Position numbers and translations under genes: made by a program. 37,542 bases of DNA, from contig CAJUQN010000019.1 in assembly GCA_910588625.1 (NCBI GenBank), forward strand, positions 1 through 37,542, written 5' to 3'. Positions 8,635 to 15,667 of the stretch are shown in pieces. The notes below the pieces were generated by a model. That model worked only from the letters and a program-made list of their open reading frames with translations, made no database searches and was not told the DNA's origin. This DNA comes from an uncultured Oscillospiraceae bacterium. Its GTDB lineage: Bacteria; Bacillota; Clostridia; Oscillospirales; Oscillospiraceae. The number at the start of each line of letters is the position of its first letter. The first letter of the stretch is position 1.

Positions 8635-9933
8635 ATGGCAAAATTAGAATACGACAAGGACGGGCGGCTCCTTTTCACCAAGGAGATGAAGGAGGAGTAC
8701 ACTATCCTCATGCCCCAGATGCTCCCGGTTCATTTTGGAATGTTCCAGAAGCTGCTGGTGCTGGAGGGTTATAAGGTAGACATGCTCACCACCAACCACC
8801 GAGGTATCGTGGACGAAGGCCTGAAATACGTCCACAACGACACCTGCTACCCTGCCCTGCTGGTCATCGGCCAGCTCATCGACGCCATCAAGCACGGCGG
8901 GTATGACCCCCACAAGATCGCCCTGTTCATTACCCAGACCGGCGGCGGCTGCCGGGCTTCCAACTACATCCACCTGCTGCGCAAAGCGCTGGAAAAGGCG
9001 GGGCTGGCTTTCGTCCCCGTCATCTCAGTGAATCTGTCCGGCCTTGAGAAAAATCCCGGCTTCTCCCTTACCCTTCCCTTGATCCGCAAGCTGATTTACG
9101 CCATGATGTACGGCGACCTGCTGGTCAACGCCGCCAACCAGGTGCGGCCTTACGAGCTCACTCAGGGCGACACGGACGAGATGCTGGACAGCTGGCAGAA
9201 AAAGCTCATTGACGGCTTCCAATCCGGCAAGGGCATGGACCGCAAACAGATGCGGGATAATTTTGACGCCATCCTGGCCGATTTTGAGACCATCCCCGTT
9301 TCCCATGAGGAGAAGGTGCGAGTGGGCGTCGTGGGGGAAATCTACGTGAAATTCTCCCCTCTCGGCAACAACAATTTGGAGGATTTTCTTTTATCTGAGG
9401 GAGCAGAGCCCGTGGTTCCCGGCCTCACCGACTTTATGATCTTCAAGATTTTCAACCGTGAGGTGGACGTGGACATTTATGGCGGGCTGTGGGCCAAAAA
9501 GAAGCTCTGCCAGGCCTTCAAGGGCTACATCGAGGAGTGCCAGAAAGACATGATCGCGGCCCTGAAAAAATCCCGCTTCCGCGCCCCCGGCACCTTTGAA
9601 AATATGCACAAGCTGGTCCAGGGCTATCTGGGCGACGGCAATAAGATGGGCGAGGGCTGGCTTCTTACCGGCGAAATGTTGGAGCTGATTCACTCCGGCG
9701 TACCCAACATTGTATGCACACAACCCTTTGGCTGCCTGCCCAACCATATCGTGGGTAAGGGCATGATCCGCCGCTTGAAAGACGATTACCCCTATTCCAA
9801 TATTGTGGCCATCGACTATGACCCGGGGGCCACCAAAATCAACCAGGAAAACCGTATCAAGCTCATGCTGGCCAATGCCAAGGCTCTGTCCAAGCAAGAG
9901 CAGGAAAAAGAGCCTGTGGGCGTTGGTGTGTAA
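8635..9933 (+). CDS. 2-hydroxyacyl-CoA dehydratase-like (HgdB/DUF2229) partner protein
   Basis: A 432-residue homologue of the C-terminal part of the fused clostridial activase/dehydratase proteins. Cysteines that could bind an Fe-S cluster appear in HNDTCYPALL (near residue 70), TGGGCRASNY (near 103) and CTQPFGCLPNH (near 360), the last resembling the HgdB-family cluster region. It is probably the electron acceptor of the double activase encoded 24 bases upstream. ATG 8635 is preferred over GTG 8629 because AGGAG at 8621-8625 then has normal spacing. Possible roles are a radical dehydratase or a double-cubane-type reductase; sequence alone cannot decide and no CoA-ester pathway genes are nearby. 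Confidence 0.82.
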   Translation: MAKLEYDKDGRLLFTKEMKEEYTILMPQMLPVHFGMFQKLLVLEGYKVDMLTTNHRGIVDEGLKYVHNDTCYPALLVIGQLIDAIKHGGYDPHKIALFITQTGGGCRASNYIHLLRKALEKAGLAFVPVISVNLSGLEKNPGFSLTLPLIRKLIYAMMYGDLLVNAANQVRPYELTQGDTDEMLDSWQKKLIDGFQSGKGMDRKQMRDNFDAILADFETIPVSHEEKVRVGVVGEIYVKFSPLGNNNLEDFLLSEGAEPVVPGLTDFMIFKIFNREVDVDIYGGLWAKKKLCQAFKGYIEECQKDMIAALKKSRFRAPGTFENMHKLVQGYLGDGNKMGEGWLLTGEMLELIHSGVPNIVCTQPFGCLPNHIVGKGMIRRLKDDYPYSNIVAIDYDPGATKINQENRIKLMLANAKALSKQEQEKEPVGVGV

Positions 9934-9948
9934 GGAGGAATATTTGAC

Positions 9949-10401
9949 ATGAAGCTAGCGGAAGCCTTACAGGAACGGGCCGATCTGGACCGCCGCATCC
10001 AGCAGCTTCAACAGCGGCTGGCCAATAATGCCATCGTCCAGGAGGGAGAACAGCCCTCCGAGGACCCTACGGAACTGCTAACCGAACTAGACGGCTGCAT
10101 GGCCAATTTAGAGCAGCTCATTGCCCGGATCAACTTGACCAACTGCCATACTATGTTAGAAGGCAAAAGCCTCACTGAGTCCTTGGCTCGACGAGATGTG
10201 CTCAAGTGGAAGCTCAGCGCTTACCGGGAGATGGCCAACATCGCCAGCCAGGTGGGCCACCGGGCTACCCGCACTGAGATTAAGCTATTCAGCACTGTCA
10301 ATGTGAAAGAGCTGCAAAAACAAGCAGATGAAATGGCCAAGGAACTTCGGCTGTTGGACAACGCCATCCAGGCGGCCAATTGGACCACAGACTTGGAATG
10401 A
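9949..10401 (+). CDS. DIP1984 family protein (septicolysin-like)
   Basis: A 150-residue, largely helical and probably coiled-coil cytosolic protein. MKLAEALQERADLDRRIQQLQ at the start, the central INLTN motif and the SLTESLARRDVL block match the DIP1984/septicolysin family, whose function is not known. It follows the dehydratase-like gene by 15 bases with AAGGAGGAAT as ribosome binding site, so it looks like the third gene of that operon. No Fe-S or CoA-related motif is present, so the link may be only transcriptional. Confidence 0.8.
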   Translation: MKLAEALQERADLDRRIQQLQQRLANNAIVQEGEQPSEDPTELLTELDGCMANLEQLIARINLTNCHTMLEGKSLTESLARRDVLKWKLSAYREMANIASQVGHRATRTEIKLFSTVNVKELQKQADEMAKELRLLDNAIQAANWTTDLE

Positions 10402-10406
10402 AACAA

Positions 10407-10665
10407 CGGCGGTTTGGTAGCTTTCAGGGCGAACGCGATCTCTCCCGGCTGAGAATGAGCCGACTAGGTGGCAGCATCGACGGACCGGTGCGGAGGTTCA
10501 AGTCCTCCATATTACTGTAATGTCCCAACTGCGCATACCTGTACTGTTACGGGCTTAGGCCCTCATTCACACTGTACTACCGCAAGTGTTGACTGGAAGC
10601 GAGGGCGGGCATGGGGAACTGCCGCCGGCAAAAAAGGCCGTCTGAGCCGGACGGCCTTTGTATTT
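10407..10665 (+). ncRNA. Unassigned structured RNA candidate with tRNA-like T-arm
   Basis: This 275-base gap shows several nested helices. A closing stem pairs CGGCGG (10407-10412) with CCGCCG (10622-10627). Inside are three consecutive hairpins: CGGCT/AGCCG with a 7-base loop (10446-10462), GCATCG/CGGTGC with a 6-base loop (10473-10490), and GGAGG-TTCAAGT-CCTCC (10492-10508), which is a textbook tRNA T-arm. The 3' half has GGGC-TTAG-GCCC and ACACT/AGTGT nested inside CCTC/GAGG. A terminator (10635-10665) ends it. I compared it by eye with TPP, FMN, glmS, T-box, 6S, SRP, tmRNA, RNase P and tRNA-Sec and found no match. It may be a stand-alone RNA or a leader of the acetyltransferase gene. Confidence 0.5.
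10635..10665 (+). terminator. Terminator or attenuator ahead of the GNAT gene
   Basis: GGCCGTC (10636-10642) pairs with GACGGCC (10650-10656), followed by TTTGTATTT. The ribosome binding site of the GNAT gene begins right after it, a layout compatible with transcriptional attenuation. Confidence 0.75.
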
Positions 10666-10676
10666 AGGAGGTTTTT

Positions 10677-11237
10677 ATGGGCAAATTGAAATTTGTGGAC
10701 GCCTGCACAGAGGAGCATTTCCGCGCCATGTCCCTGCTCCACGCTCTGGGTTGGCGGGACACCTATGTGGACGCAGTGCCCGCCGACTATATGGCCAGTG
10801 AGATCACCGACGACCGCTGGGTGGAGGTGTTCCGCACCAACTACGAGACCCGGAACGGAGTTCACGGCCTGCTCCTCTACCGGGGAGACACGCCGGTGTC
10901 CTGCCTCAATTACTGCAAAGCCCGGACGGTGAATTACAACCCTGGCGACATTTGCACCTTCGACAACACCGCCTATGCCGATTGGGGAGAAATCGCCTCC
11001 TTCTACACTCACCCTGCGCAACGGTCACACGGCTACGGCGGAATGCTGATAGAGGAGGCACTCCGGAGACTGAAAGCAGATGGCTTTCAAAACACTTTTG
11101 TCTTTGTCCTACAAGAAAATGAAAAAGCTAGACAGTTCTACTCCGCCCACGGCTTTTCCTGGGACGGCACCCACGCCGACATTCCCTTTCCTCATGGCAT
11201 CATCTGTGTTGACCTGCGGTATACAAAAAAGCTGTGA
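10677..11237 (+). CDS. GNAT family N-acetyltransferase
   Basis: A 186-residue single-domain acetyltransferase. The acetyl-CoA pyrophosphate-binding motif A reads QRSHGYGGMLIEEALRRL (near residue 121, Q/R-x-x-G-x-G), preceded by the strand EIASFYTHPA and followed by FVFVLQENEKARQFYSAHGF, the usual motif B. The acceptor substrate cannot be predicted. The start is supported by TAGGAGG eight bases upstream. It has a terminator or attenuator on its 5' side and a terminator on its 3' side, so it is probably expressed alone or as the target of the structured RNA. Confidence 0.88.
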   Translation: MGKLKFVDACTEEHFRAMSLLHALGWRDTYVDAVPADYMASEITDDRWVEVFRTNYETRNGVHGLLLYRGDTPVSCLNYCKARTVNYNPGDICTFDNTAYADWGEIASFYTHPAQRSHGYGGMLIEEALRRLKADGFQNTFVFVLQENEKARQFYSAHGFSWDGTHADIPFPHGIICVDLRYTKKL

Positions 11238-11241
11238 CGGC

Positions 11242-11276
11242 AAAAGGCCGGAAATTTTGAGATTTCCGGCCTTTTT
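11242..11276 (+). terminator. Terminator of the GNAT gene
   Basis: GGCCGGAAAT pairs with ATTTCCGGCC and is followed by TTTTT, four bases after the stop codon. Confidence 0.9.
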
Positions 11277-11327
11277 GATTGCCCCGTTTCCCCTTCTACG
11301 CATATACTGCCTCAAGGGGGTGATGGG

Positions 11328-11552
11328 GTGAGACGCTGTTGCTGCGGCTCCCGTGGACAGGGCAGCGAACTGGTGGCCGCCGCGGCGGCACTGACCACAG
11401 TCATGGCCCAGGGCAAGACCGCAGAGGAGCTGGAGCTTTTAGCCGCTTTGTTCGAAATTATCGGCGACAATCTGGGCCTTCTGGCCCTGAAAGCACCCAG
11501 CGTTGAGGACTGCTGTCCCAAAGAGGAGAACAGCCAGGGCCGTTGCACCTGA
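11328..11552 (+). CDS. Small cysteine-rich hypothetical protein
   Basis: A 74-residue protein starting at GTG, with a strong AAGGGGGTGAT site immediately upstream. It opens MRRCCCGSRGQG, continues as an alanine/leucine-rich helical body (ELVAAAAALTTVMAQGKTAE), and ends with a CCPKEENSQGRC tail. Three cysteines near the start and three near the end could bind a metal or form disulfides. I recall similar short proteins of unknown function (DUF6774-like) in Oscillospiraceae, but cannot confirm it. Its terminator stem begins inside the coding end. Confidence 0.6.
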   Translation: MRRCCCGSRGQGSELVAAAAALTTVMAQGKTAEELELLAALFEIIGDNLGLLALKAPSVEDCCPKEENSQGRCT

Positions 11553-11571
11553 CAGCGGCCCTGGCCTTTTT
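11533..11571 (+). terminator. Terminator between convergent genes
   Basis: GCCAGGGCCG (11533-11542) pairs with CGGCCCTGGC (11556-11565), followed by CTTTTT. The 5' arm is within the last codons of the small gene, and the T-run touches the end of the convergent nucleoside phosphorylase gene. Confidence 0.85.
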
Positions 11572-12343
11572 ATGCGTTCTTTTCCTGATCCCGCTGAATG
11601 AGCAGCTTTACCGCCTCAACGCCCACCCGAACGGCGGCATCCGTGTCCTCATCCCGAATCTGGTCTAGCCCGGCGGCGTTGCGCTCCTGGTTCCAGATGA
11701 CGTGGAAGGCGGAGCCGCACCGCACGCCCCGGGCTGCGGCCACAGTGAACAGCGCTGCGCTCTCCATCTCAGAGGCCAACACGCCCAGCCGTTTCCACGC
11801 CTCCCACTTGTTCAGCAGCTCGTACGACACCGGCATACGCTCCGGCGAGTGCTGGCCGTAGAAGGAATCCTTGCACTGCACCACCCCGGCGTGCCAGCGG
11901 CGGCCTGACGCTTTGGCCGCGTCTACCAGAGCGGTGAGCACCTCGAAGTCCGCCACTGCTGGGAACTCAATGGGGGCGTACTCCCGACTGGCGCCCTCCA
12001 TACGGACGGCCCCCGTGGCAATAACCATGTCGCCGCTGGTCACATCCAGCTTGATTCCGCCGCAAGTGCCCACCCGGACGAAGGTATCCGCGCCCAAGTT
12101 GGCCAGCTCCTCCATAGCGATGGAGGCAGACGGCCCGCCGATGCCGGTGGACGTGACGGTCACCTTCTCCCCCAGCAGGGTCCCGGTGTAGGTCACATAC
12201 TCCCGGTTGGTGGTCACATGGATCGGGTTGTCAAAATACTGAGCAATCCTCTCGCTCCGCCCAGGATCGCCGGGGAGCAGGCAGTACCGCCCCACCTCTC
12301 CGGCCTTGCAGTTAATGTGAAATTGCCGTTCGTCCGCGATCAT
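11570..12343 (-). CDS. udp: Uridine phosphorylase
   Basis: A 257-residue cytosolic NP-I family phosphorylase converting uridine and phosphate to uracil and ribose-1-phosphate in pyrimidine salvage. The phosphate-binding LLPGDPGRSERIA lies near residue 22, followed by VTSTGIGGPSASIAMEELA (near 64), VRVGTCGGI, and REYAPIEFPAVADFEV, which fits Udp better than purine phosphorylases. The ribose-binding EMESAALFTVAAARG is near 190. A weak AGAGGTG precedes ATG 12343. Purine specificity is less likely but cannot be excluded. Confidence 0.88.
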   Translation of the reverse strand: MIADERQFHINCKAGEVGRYCLLPGDPGRSERIAQYFDNPIHVTTNREYVTYTGTLLGEKVTVTSTGIGGPSASIAMEELANLGADTFVRVGTCGGIKLDVTSGDMVIATGAVRMEGASREYAPIEFPAVADFEVLTALVDAAKASGRRWHAGVVQCKDSFYGQHSPERMPVSYELLNKWEAWKRLGVLASEMESAALFTVAAARGVRCGSAFHVIWNQERNAAGLDQIRDEDTDAAVRVGVEAVKLLIQRDQEKNA

Positions 12344-12373
12344 GGCCGCACCTCTTTTCTCTTGGTTTGTTTT

Positions 12374-12402
12374 ATTATACTTCTTCCAAGGAAAAAAAGC
12401 AA
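12374..12402 (-). promoter_or_regulatory. Probable promoter of udp
   Basis: On the minus strand, TATAAT (12374-12379) is preceded by a 17-base spacer and TTGCTT (12397-12402). The -10 is perfect; the -35 matches only its first three bases. Confidence 0.5.
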
Positions 12403-12405
12403 GGC

Positions 12406-13008
12406 TTATCCCGCGTCAATCACCGCGCCCCTCAGCAAGGACCAGTCCAGCTCCGGCACGGCCTCCGCCCCGCGCACCAGAGGACCGTGGTACTCATACA
12501 CGCTGTAGCTGATATCCATCCACGTCCACTTGGCCAGGACCGCCATTTCCCCCGCATAGGTCACCACCTGCTCACCGGGTCCCATACACCACAGCATCCC
12601 TGCCACACTTCCGACACACATGGTGCTGATCAGGCACAGCGCGGACAGATACACCGTAGCCTTCCCCCATCCTTTATAGAGCTCCGGCAGCCACCGCCTG
12701 GCATACACCACCGTCATGATTCCCGTCACCAGGCCCGCCAGCCACAGAGCCATGCTCATGCCCTCCTGAATCCAGGTCCGCCAGGCCAGGCCGTTTCTAT
12801 CCAGCAGCCACGCCCCGCCGAACAGCACCGCCGCCAACCCCAGCAGGAGGAAGAACAGGGCAAACAGTCCCCGCCGCCGCTGGGGCGGCAAGTGGTTCAG
12901 CGTCAGTACGCACACCAGTGCCAGCAGGAGCAGCGGCACCCACAAAAACAGGAACATCATCAGCTCTGCAAACGCGCGTTTCAGCATGAATTCGAGGAAG
13001 CCGTTCAT
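12406..13008 (-). CDS. Hypothetical four-helix membrane protein
   Basis: A 200-residue protein with four hydrophobic segments at about residues 15-38, 47-70, 83-102 and 118-142, then a hydrophilic C-terminal third containing YEYHGPLVRGAEAVPELDW. I recognise no family. It starts three bases after the stop of the lipoprotein gene and uses GAGGGGGTG as ribosome binding site, so the two are co-expressed. It may be a membrane partner of that lipoprotein; no catalytic motif is visible. Confidence 0.7.
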   Translation of the reverse strand: MNGFLEFMLKRAFAELMMFLFLWVPLLLLALVCVLTLNHLPPQRRRGLFALFFLLLGLAAVLFGGAWLLDRNGLAWRTWIQEGMSMALWLAGLVTGIMTVVYARRWLPELYKGWGKATVYLSALCLISTMCVGSVAGMLWCMGPGEQVVTYAGEMAVLAKWTWMDISYSVYEYHGPLVRGAEAVPELDWSLLRGAVIDAG

Positions 13009-13011
13009 CGC

Positions 13012-13413
13012 TCACACCCCCTCGGGCCACTGGGTGCTGGCGGACAGGGTCATGCCTTCCGCCCCGTCCCGGGCGGTGACATACCACCGCTCCCCCTCCG
13101 GCGGGGCCTTGTTGATGGTGATCTGTGCCAAAGCTCCCTCCACAACATCGTGCACGGGTCTATCGTACACATACACCGTCACCGGGTACTCTCCCATCTC
13201 GAAGCCGAAGCTCTCCCCTCGGCGCAGGGGACTGCTGTCGGCGTTCTGGGTTCCCTCGTTTCGGTCCTGGAAGTCCGCCGCCACTGTCACGATCACCGTG
13301 TCCGAGTCGTTGACAAATACCAAATCAACATCTTTTCCATCGTCACAGCCACAACTGGACAGGCTCCAGCACACCCCGAAGATCATCAGGCAAAGGGTCA
13401 AAAAGCGTTTCAT
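13012..13413 (-). CDS. Hypothetical lipoprotein
   Basis: A 133-residue protein starting MKRFLTLCLMIFGVCWSLSSC: a basic N-terminus, a hydrophobic core and an LSSC lipobox, so it should be lipid-anchored outside the membrane. The mature part has a CGCDDGKDVDLVFVNDSDT segment and looks like a beta-sandwich of unknown family. The start at 13413 is chosen because AAGGAGAAC lies upstream and the signal peptide begins there; the frame is open further 5'. It is the first gene of a pair with the membrane gene at 12406. Confidence 0.72.
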   Translation of the reverse strand: MKRFLTLCLMIFGVCWSLSSCGCDDGKDVDLVFVNDSDTVIVTVAADFQDRNEGTQNADSSPLRRGESFGFEMGEYPVTVYVYDRPVHDVVEGALAQITINKAPPEGERWYVTARDGAEGMTLSASTQWPEGV

Positions 13414-13440
13414 ATCATGTTCTCCTTTCCAAATTGGGCC

Positions 13441-13472
13441 GCAAAAGACCGCCCCCATGGCCGGAGGCGGTC
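13441..13472 (-). terminator. Terminator of the DUF2975/Cro-type operon
   Basis: On the minus strand GACCGCC pairs with GGGCGGTC around an 11-base loop and is followed by TTTT. It lies between the end of the gene at 13503 and the lipoprotein gene. Confidence 0.7.
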
Positions 13473-13502
13473 ACGTGGTCGTTTTTTGTTCTGTTGCCGG
13501 TT

Positions 13503-13820
13503 TTATACGACCGCCCTCTTTTGAGCATGCCGTATCAGCGCAAGCACATTCAGCACCAACGTTCCCGCCAGGAGCACCCCCGAACAAAGCCAGAAAGCAT
13601 TCGCCGTATCCAAAAAGGCAGAGATATCCTCAATATCTGCACAATGGGCTAACCCAAACACCACCGTGCACAGAGAGGCGGCACAGCAGGCAAAGCTGCC
13701 CATCCCGCACCGCTGGGCGGCATCCTGTTTCCGGCTCATCAACAGCGCCGCCAACCCAAGCCCCCATGCCGCTAATCCTAAAATCAGCGGGGCGGCTGTG
13801 GCTAAAGTTGAAATCAACAT
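13503..13820 (-). CDS. Small three-helix membrane protein of the DUF2975 operon
   Basis: A 105-residue hydrophobic protein with segments at about residues 5-27, 40-60 and 76-96. The first loop carries SRKQDAAQRCG, the second CADIEDISAFLDTA. Its ATG follows the regulator stop after one base, and its GGAGGAAGC site is inside the regulator's last codons, indicating tight coupling. I recognise no family; similar small membrane proteins accompany Cro/DUF2975 pairs in Clostridia. Confidence 0.7.
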   Translation of the reverse strand: MLISTLATAAPLILGLAAWGLGLAALLMSRKQDAAQRCGMGSFACCAASLCTVVFGLAHCADIEDISAFLDTANAFWLCSGVLLAGTLVLNVLALIRHAQKRAVV

Positions 13821-13821
13821 A

Positions 13822-14052
13822 TCAGCTTCCTCCTTTTTCGTCCTCGTCGGCTGGAACGTACTCCAAAATGTCCCCCGGCTGGCAATCCAGCGCCTTACAG
13901 ATAGCCTCCAGCGTGGAAAAGCGCACCGCTTTGGCTTTGTTGTTCTTTAAAATGGACAGATTGGCCATGGTCACGTCTACCCGCTGGGACAGCTCCCCTA
14001 GAGATATCTTCCGCTTCGCCATCATCACGTCCAAATTCACGATGATTCCCAT
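13822..14052 (-). CDS. Cro/XRE-family (YozG-like) transcriptional regulator
   Basis: A 76-residue single helix-turn-helix protein. MGIIVNLDVMMAKRKISLGE leads into the HTH (LSQRVDVTMANLSILKNNKA), followed by RFSTLEAICKALDCQPGDIL, the standard ending of short YozG-type Cro repressors, and an acidic tail. It lies between the DUF2975 gene and another membrane gene, the usual arrangement for this family, and probably represses its own operon. A TATCGA inverted repeat around the operon promoter is a candidate operator. Confidence 0.88.
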   Translation of the reverse strand: MGIIVNLDVMMAKRKISLGELSQRVDVTMANLSILKNNKAKAVRFSTLEAICKALDCQPGDILEYVPADEDEKGGS

Positions 14053-14062
14053 ACGCCGCCCC

Positions 14063-14653
14063 CTAGATGGTCAGGTCGTTTTCCGCCTTGAGCTCCGCCG
14101 CTTGGCGGAACAGGGCCGACATGACCATGAACAACAGCCCCCCCATCAGGAAGATGGGCACGAACAGGGCGTTGTAGGTGAGCAGAGGCGCTATGCTTTG
14201 ATAATAGGCCAATCCCCATATTACCCGGACCAGCGCCGCGCCGGAAATCACGAAGCAGCACACCGCCGCCCGTTTCAGGCTTTTGGCGTTATCCAATACA
14301 AACGGGTCTCCTTTTAGAATTGTATCCAGCACCCGCTTGCCCTGCCAGAGAATGACGGCGGTACACGTACCGCAGGACAGCAGGAACAGGGTCAGCACCG
14401 GCCAGTAAAAATCCTCCCCTGCCAGTGCAAACATCCAGGCAAGCGGGCTCCAGCTAAAAACGGAAAATTTTAGCCAGAATCCTGCGCTCTCCCCAGTCAA
14501 AAGCCGCTCCATGGTCTGCCCGTCCCATCTGTTCTCTGCCAGCATCCCCGCCAGGGTCGGCACAAAAAACAGCACAATGATATTACAGACGAATGTGATA
14601 ATCACCATGACCCGCAGCACCCGAGCCAGCTTTTGCACGGAAGTTCGTTCCAT
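14063..14653 (-). CDS. DUF2975 family membrane protein
   Basis: A 196-residue protein with four hydrophobic segments (about residues 15-36, 60-85, 110-135 and 155-180). SVQKLARVLRVMVIITFVCN at the start, GDPFVLDNAKSLKRAAVC in the middle and the polar tail FRQAAELKAENDLTI fit DUF2975, a family consistently paired with YozG-type regulators; its function is unknown. ATG 14653 is preferred over GTG 14662 because AGAGGTGG then has proper spacing. It is the first gene of the operon. Confidence 0.82.
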   Translation of the reverse strand: MERTSVQKLARVLRVMVIITFVCNIIVLFFVPTLAGMLAENRWDGQTMERLLTGESAGFWLKFSVFSWSPLAWMFALAGEDFYWPVLTLFLLSCGTCTAVILWQGKRVLDTILKGDPFVLDNAKSLKRAAVCCFVISGAALVRVIWGLAYYQSIAPLLTYNALFVPIFLMGGLLFMVMSALFRQAAELKAENDLTI

Positions 14654-14674
14654 ATCAACCACCTCTTGTCCCAG

Positions 14675-14726
14675 AGCTTATCACAGTGTATATCGATTGT
14701 CAAGTATTTTTTATTGTTTTTCGATA
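14675..14726 (-). promoter_or_regulatory. Promoter and candidate Cro-type operator of the DUF2975 operon
   Basis: On the minus strand TTGACA (14698-14703) and TAAGCT (14675-14680) are 17 bases apart. TATCGA at 14691-14696 and its inverted copy TCGATA at 14721-14726 flank the -35 box, a plausible binding site for the operon's own repressor. The -10 is poor. Confidence 0.5.
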
Positions 14727-14737
14727 AATTAAGGGAA

Positions 14738-14772
14738 TGAATGACGCCCCTGCCCATGGCAGAGGCGTCTAA
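14738..14772 (-). terminator. Possible terminator of the sirtuin/CPBP pair
   Basis: GACGCC-T-CTGCC pairs with GGCAG-G-GGCGTC just downstream of the protease gene. The following bases on the minus strand (ATTCATT) are only moderately T-rich, so termination efficiency is doubtful. Confidence 0.45.
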
Positions 14773-14776
14773 AAAT

Positions 14777-15667
14777 TCAAGCATCCCAGGGGTCGAAGTC
14801 GTACACCCCCGGCTGGATATGCAGTTCCTGGACTGGAGCCGCCTGGGCCTTCCGCCGGGCTCTCGCCGCCACGCGGTCCACAATGGGGGCCGCAACCGCT
14901 AAAACCAGGAGCACAACCATGAACATAATTTCCGCTTCATCGGTCTCCGGCAATACCGTAATGATTTGGCTGAAACTGTTGAACACGATATGCCCTAAGA
15001 TGGACGGCCAGATAGAGCCCGCCCGCAAGTCCATAAAGCCGAACACCGAGCCCAGCACAAAGGCGTAGCCAAACCACACCGGATGCCTGTGGCAGGCCCC
15101 GAAAATGGCGGCGGAAACCAGCACCGCCAGCCACCCAGGCATCGCCTGGCTGAGCCGTGTCATGATGAGCCCCCGGAACACGATCTCCTCCACCACGGGC
15201 GCGGCTACCACCACCGCCAAGACGCCCACAGCGCCGCCAGTGGTGATACCCGCGGAGGCCTCGTTGTAGCTCTCCAGCCATGACTCAGGCAAGGAGGCCA
15301 GCACAAGACTGACCACCAGATACAGCCCCGGAGCGAAGGCCACGCCCTCCCACAAGGCAGGGGCGTCCACCCGCCGCAGCCACAGCGCCTCGCTGAACTT
15401 TTTCCGGCGAACCAGATAGAACGTGAGGATTACGACCAACGTGAGCAGATTGGCAATCAGGGAAAAGGTCATGGAATGCTCCACAATGGCCTGGAAGGGC
15501 AGGCTTCCGTCCAAGTTTTCCCCCTTCAGCACCATCTGAAAGGCGGCGACCGCGATTACGGGCAGCATTACCAGCACTTGGGAGCCCAGAAATAGCGCCA
15601 GATAGCACACGGACTTCACCAGGGCCAGCAGGACGTCGGCCACCCGCTCCCCTGTACTTGGCTTCAC
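14777..15667 (-). CDS. CPBP family intramembrane glutamic endopeptidase
   Basis: A 296-residue polytopic membrane protein of the CPBP/Abi family (Rce1-like). The motifs are VVEEIVFRGLI near residue 165 (catalytic Glu pair and Arg), FGACHRHPVWFGYAFVLG near 195, and ILGHIVFNSFSQII near 235 (His and Asn). Bacterial members act in bacteriocin self-immunity, maturation or signalling; the substrate here is unknown. The start is GTG, overlapping the TGA of the sirtuin gene as GTGA with GGGAGGGA upstream, so translation is probably coupled. Confidence 0.85.
   Translation of the reverse strand: MKPSTGERVADVLLALVKSVCYLALFLGSQVLVMLPVIAVAAFQMVLKGENLDGSLPFQAIVEHSMTFSLIANLLTLVVILTFYLVRRKKFSEALWLRRVDAPALWEGVAFAPGLYLVVSLVLASLPESWLESYNEASAGITTGGAVGVLAVVVAAPVVEEIVFRGLIMTRLSQAMPGWLAVLVSAAIFGACHRHPVWFGYAFVLGSVFGFMDLRAGSIWPSILGHIVFNSFSQIITVLPETDEAEIMFMVVLLVLAVAAPIVDRVAARARRKAQAAPVQELHIQPGVYDFDPWDA

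Noticed and set aside
10440..10480. TPP riboswitch, suggested by GGCTGAGA
   Set aside because: The second conserved half (ACCTGATCTGGATAATGCCAGCGTAGGGAA-like) is missing and no thiamine gene is nearby.
10446..10515. A complete tRNA (Ser/Leu/Sec type) at the T-arm-like hairpin
   Set aside because: The T-arm and a variable-arm-like hairpin are good, but the 7-base loop upstream lacks U33 and no 5' partner for the 3' acceptor strand ATATTAC was found.
12367..13524. Plus-strand open frame of 385 codons
   Set aside because: Low-complexity His/Gln/Arg-rich translation antisense to the membrane and lipoprotein genes, which have good ribosome binding sites and sensible products.
12986..14317. Plus-strand open frame of 443 codons
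   Set aside because: Spans several minus-strand genes and their terminator, has a Ser/Pro/Arg-rich composition, no ribosome binding site and no family motif.
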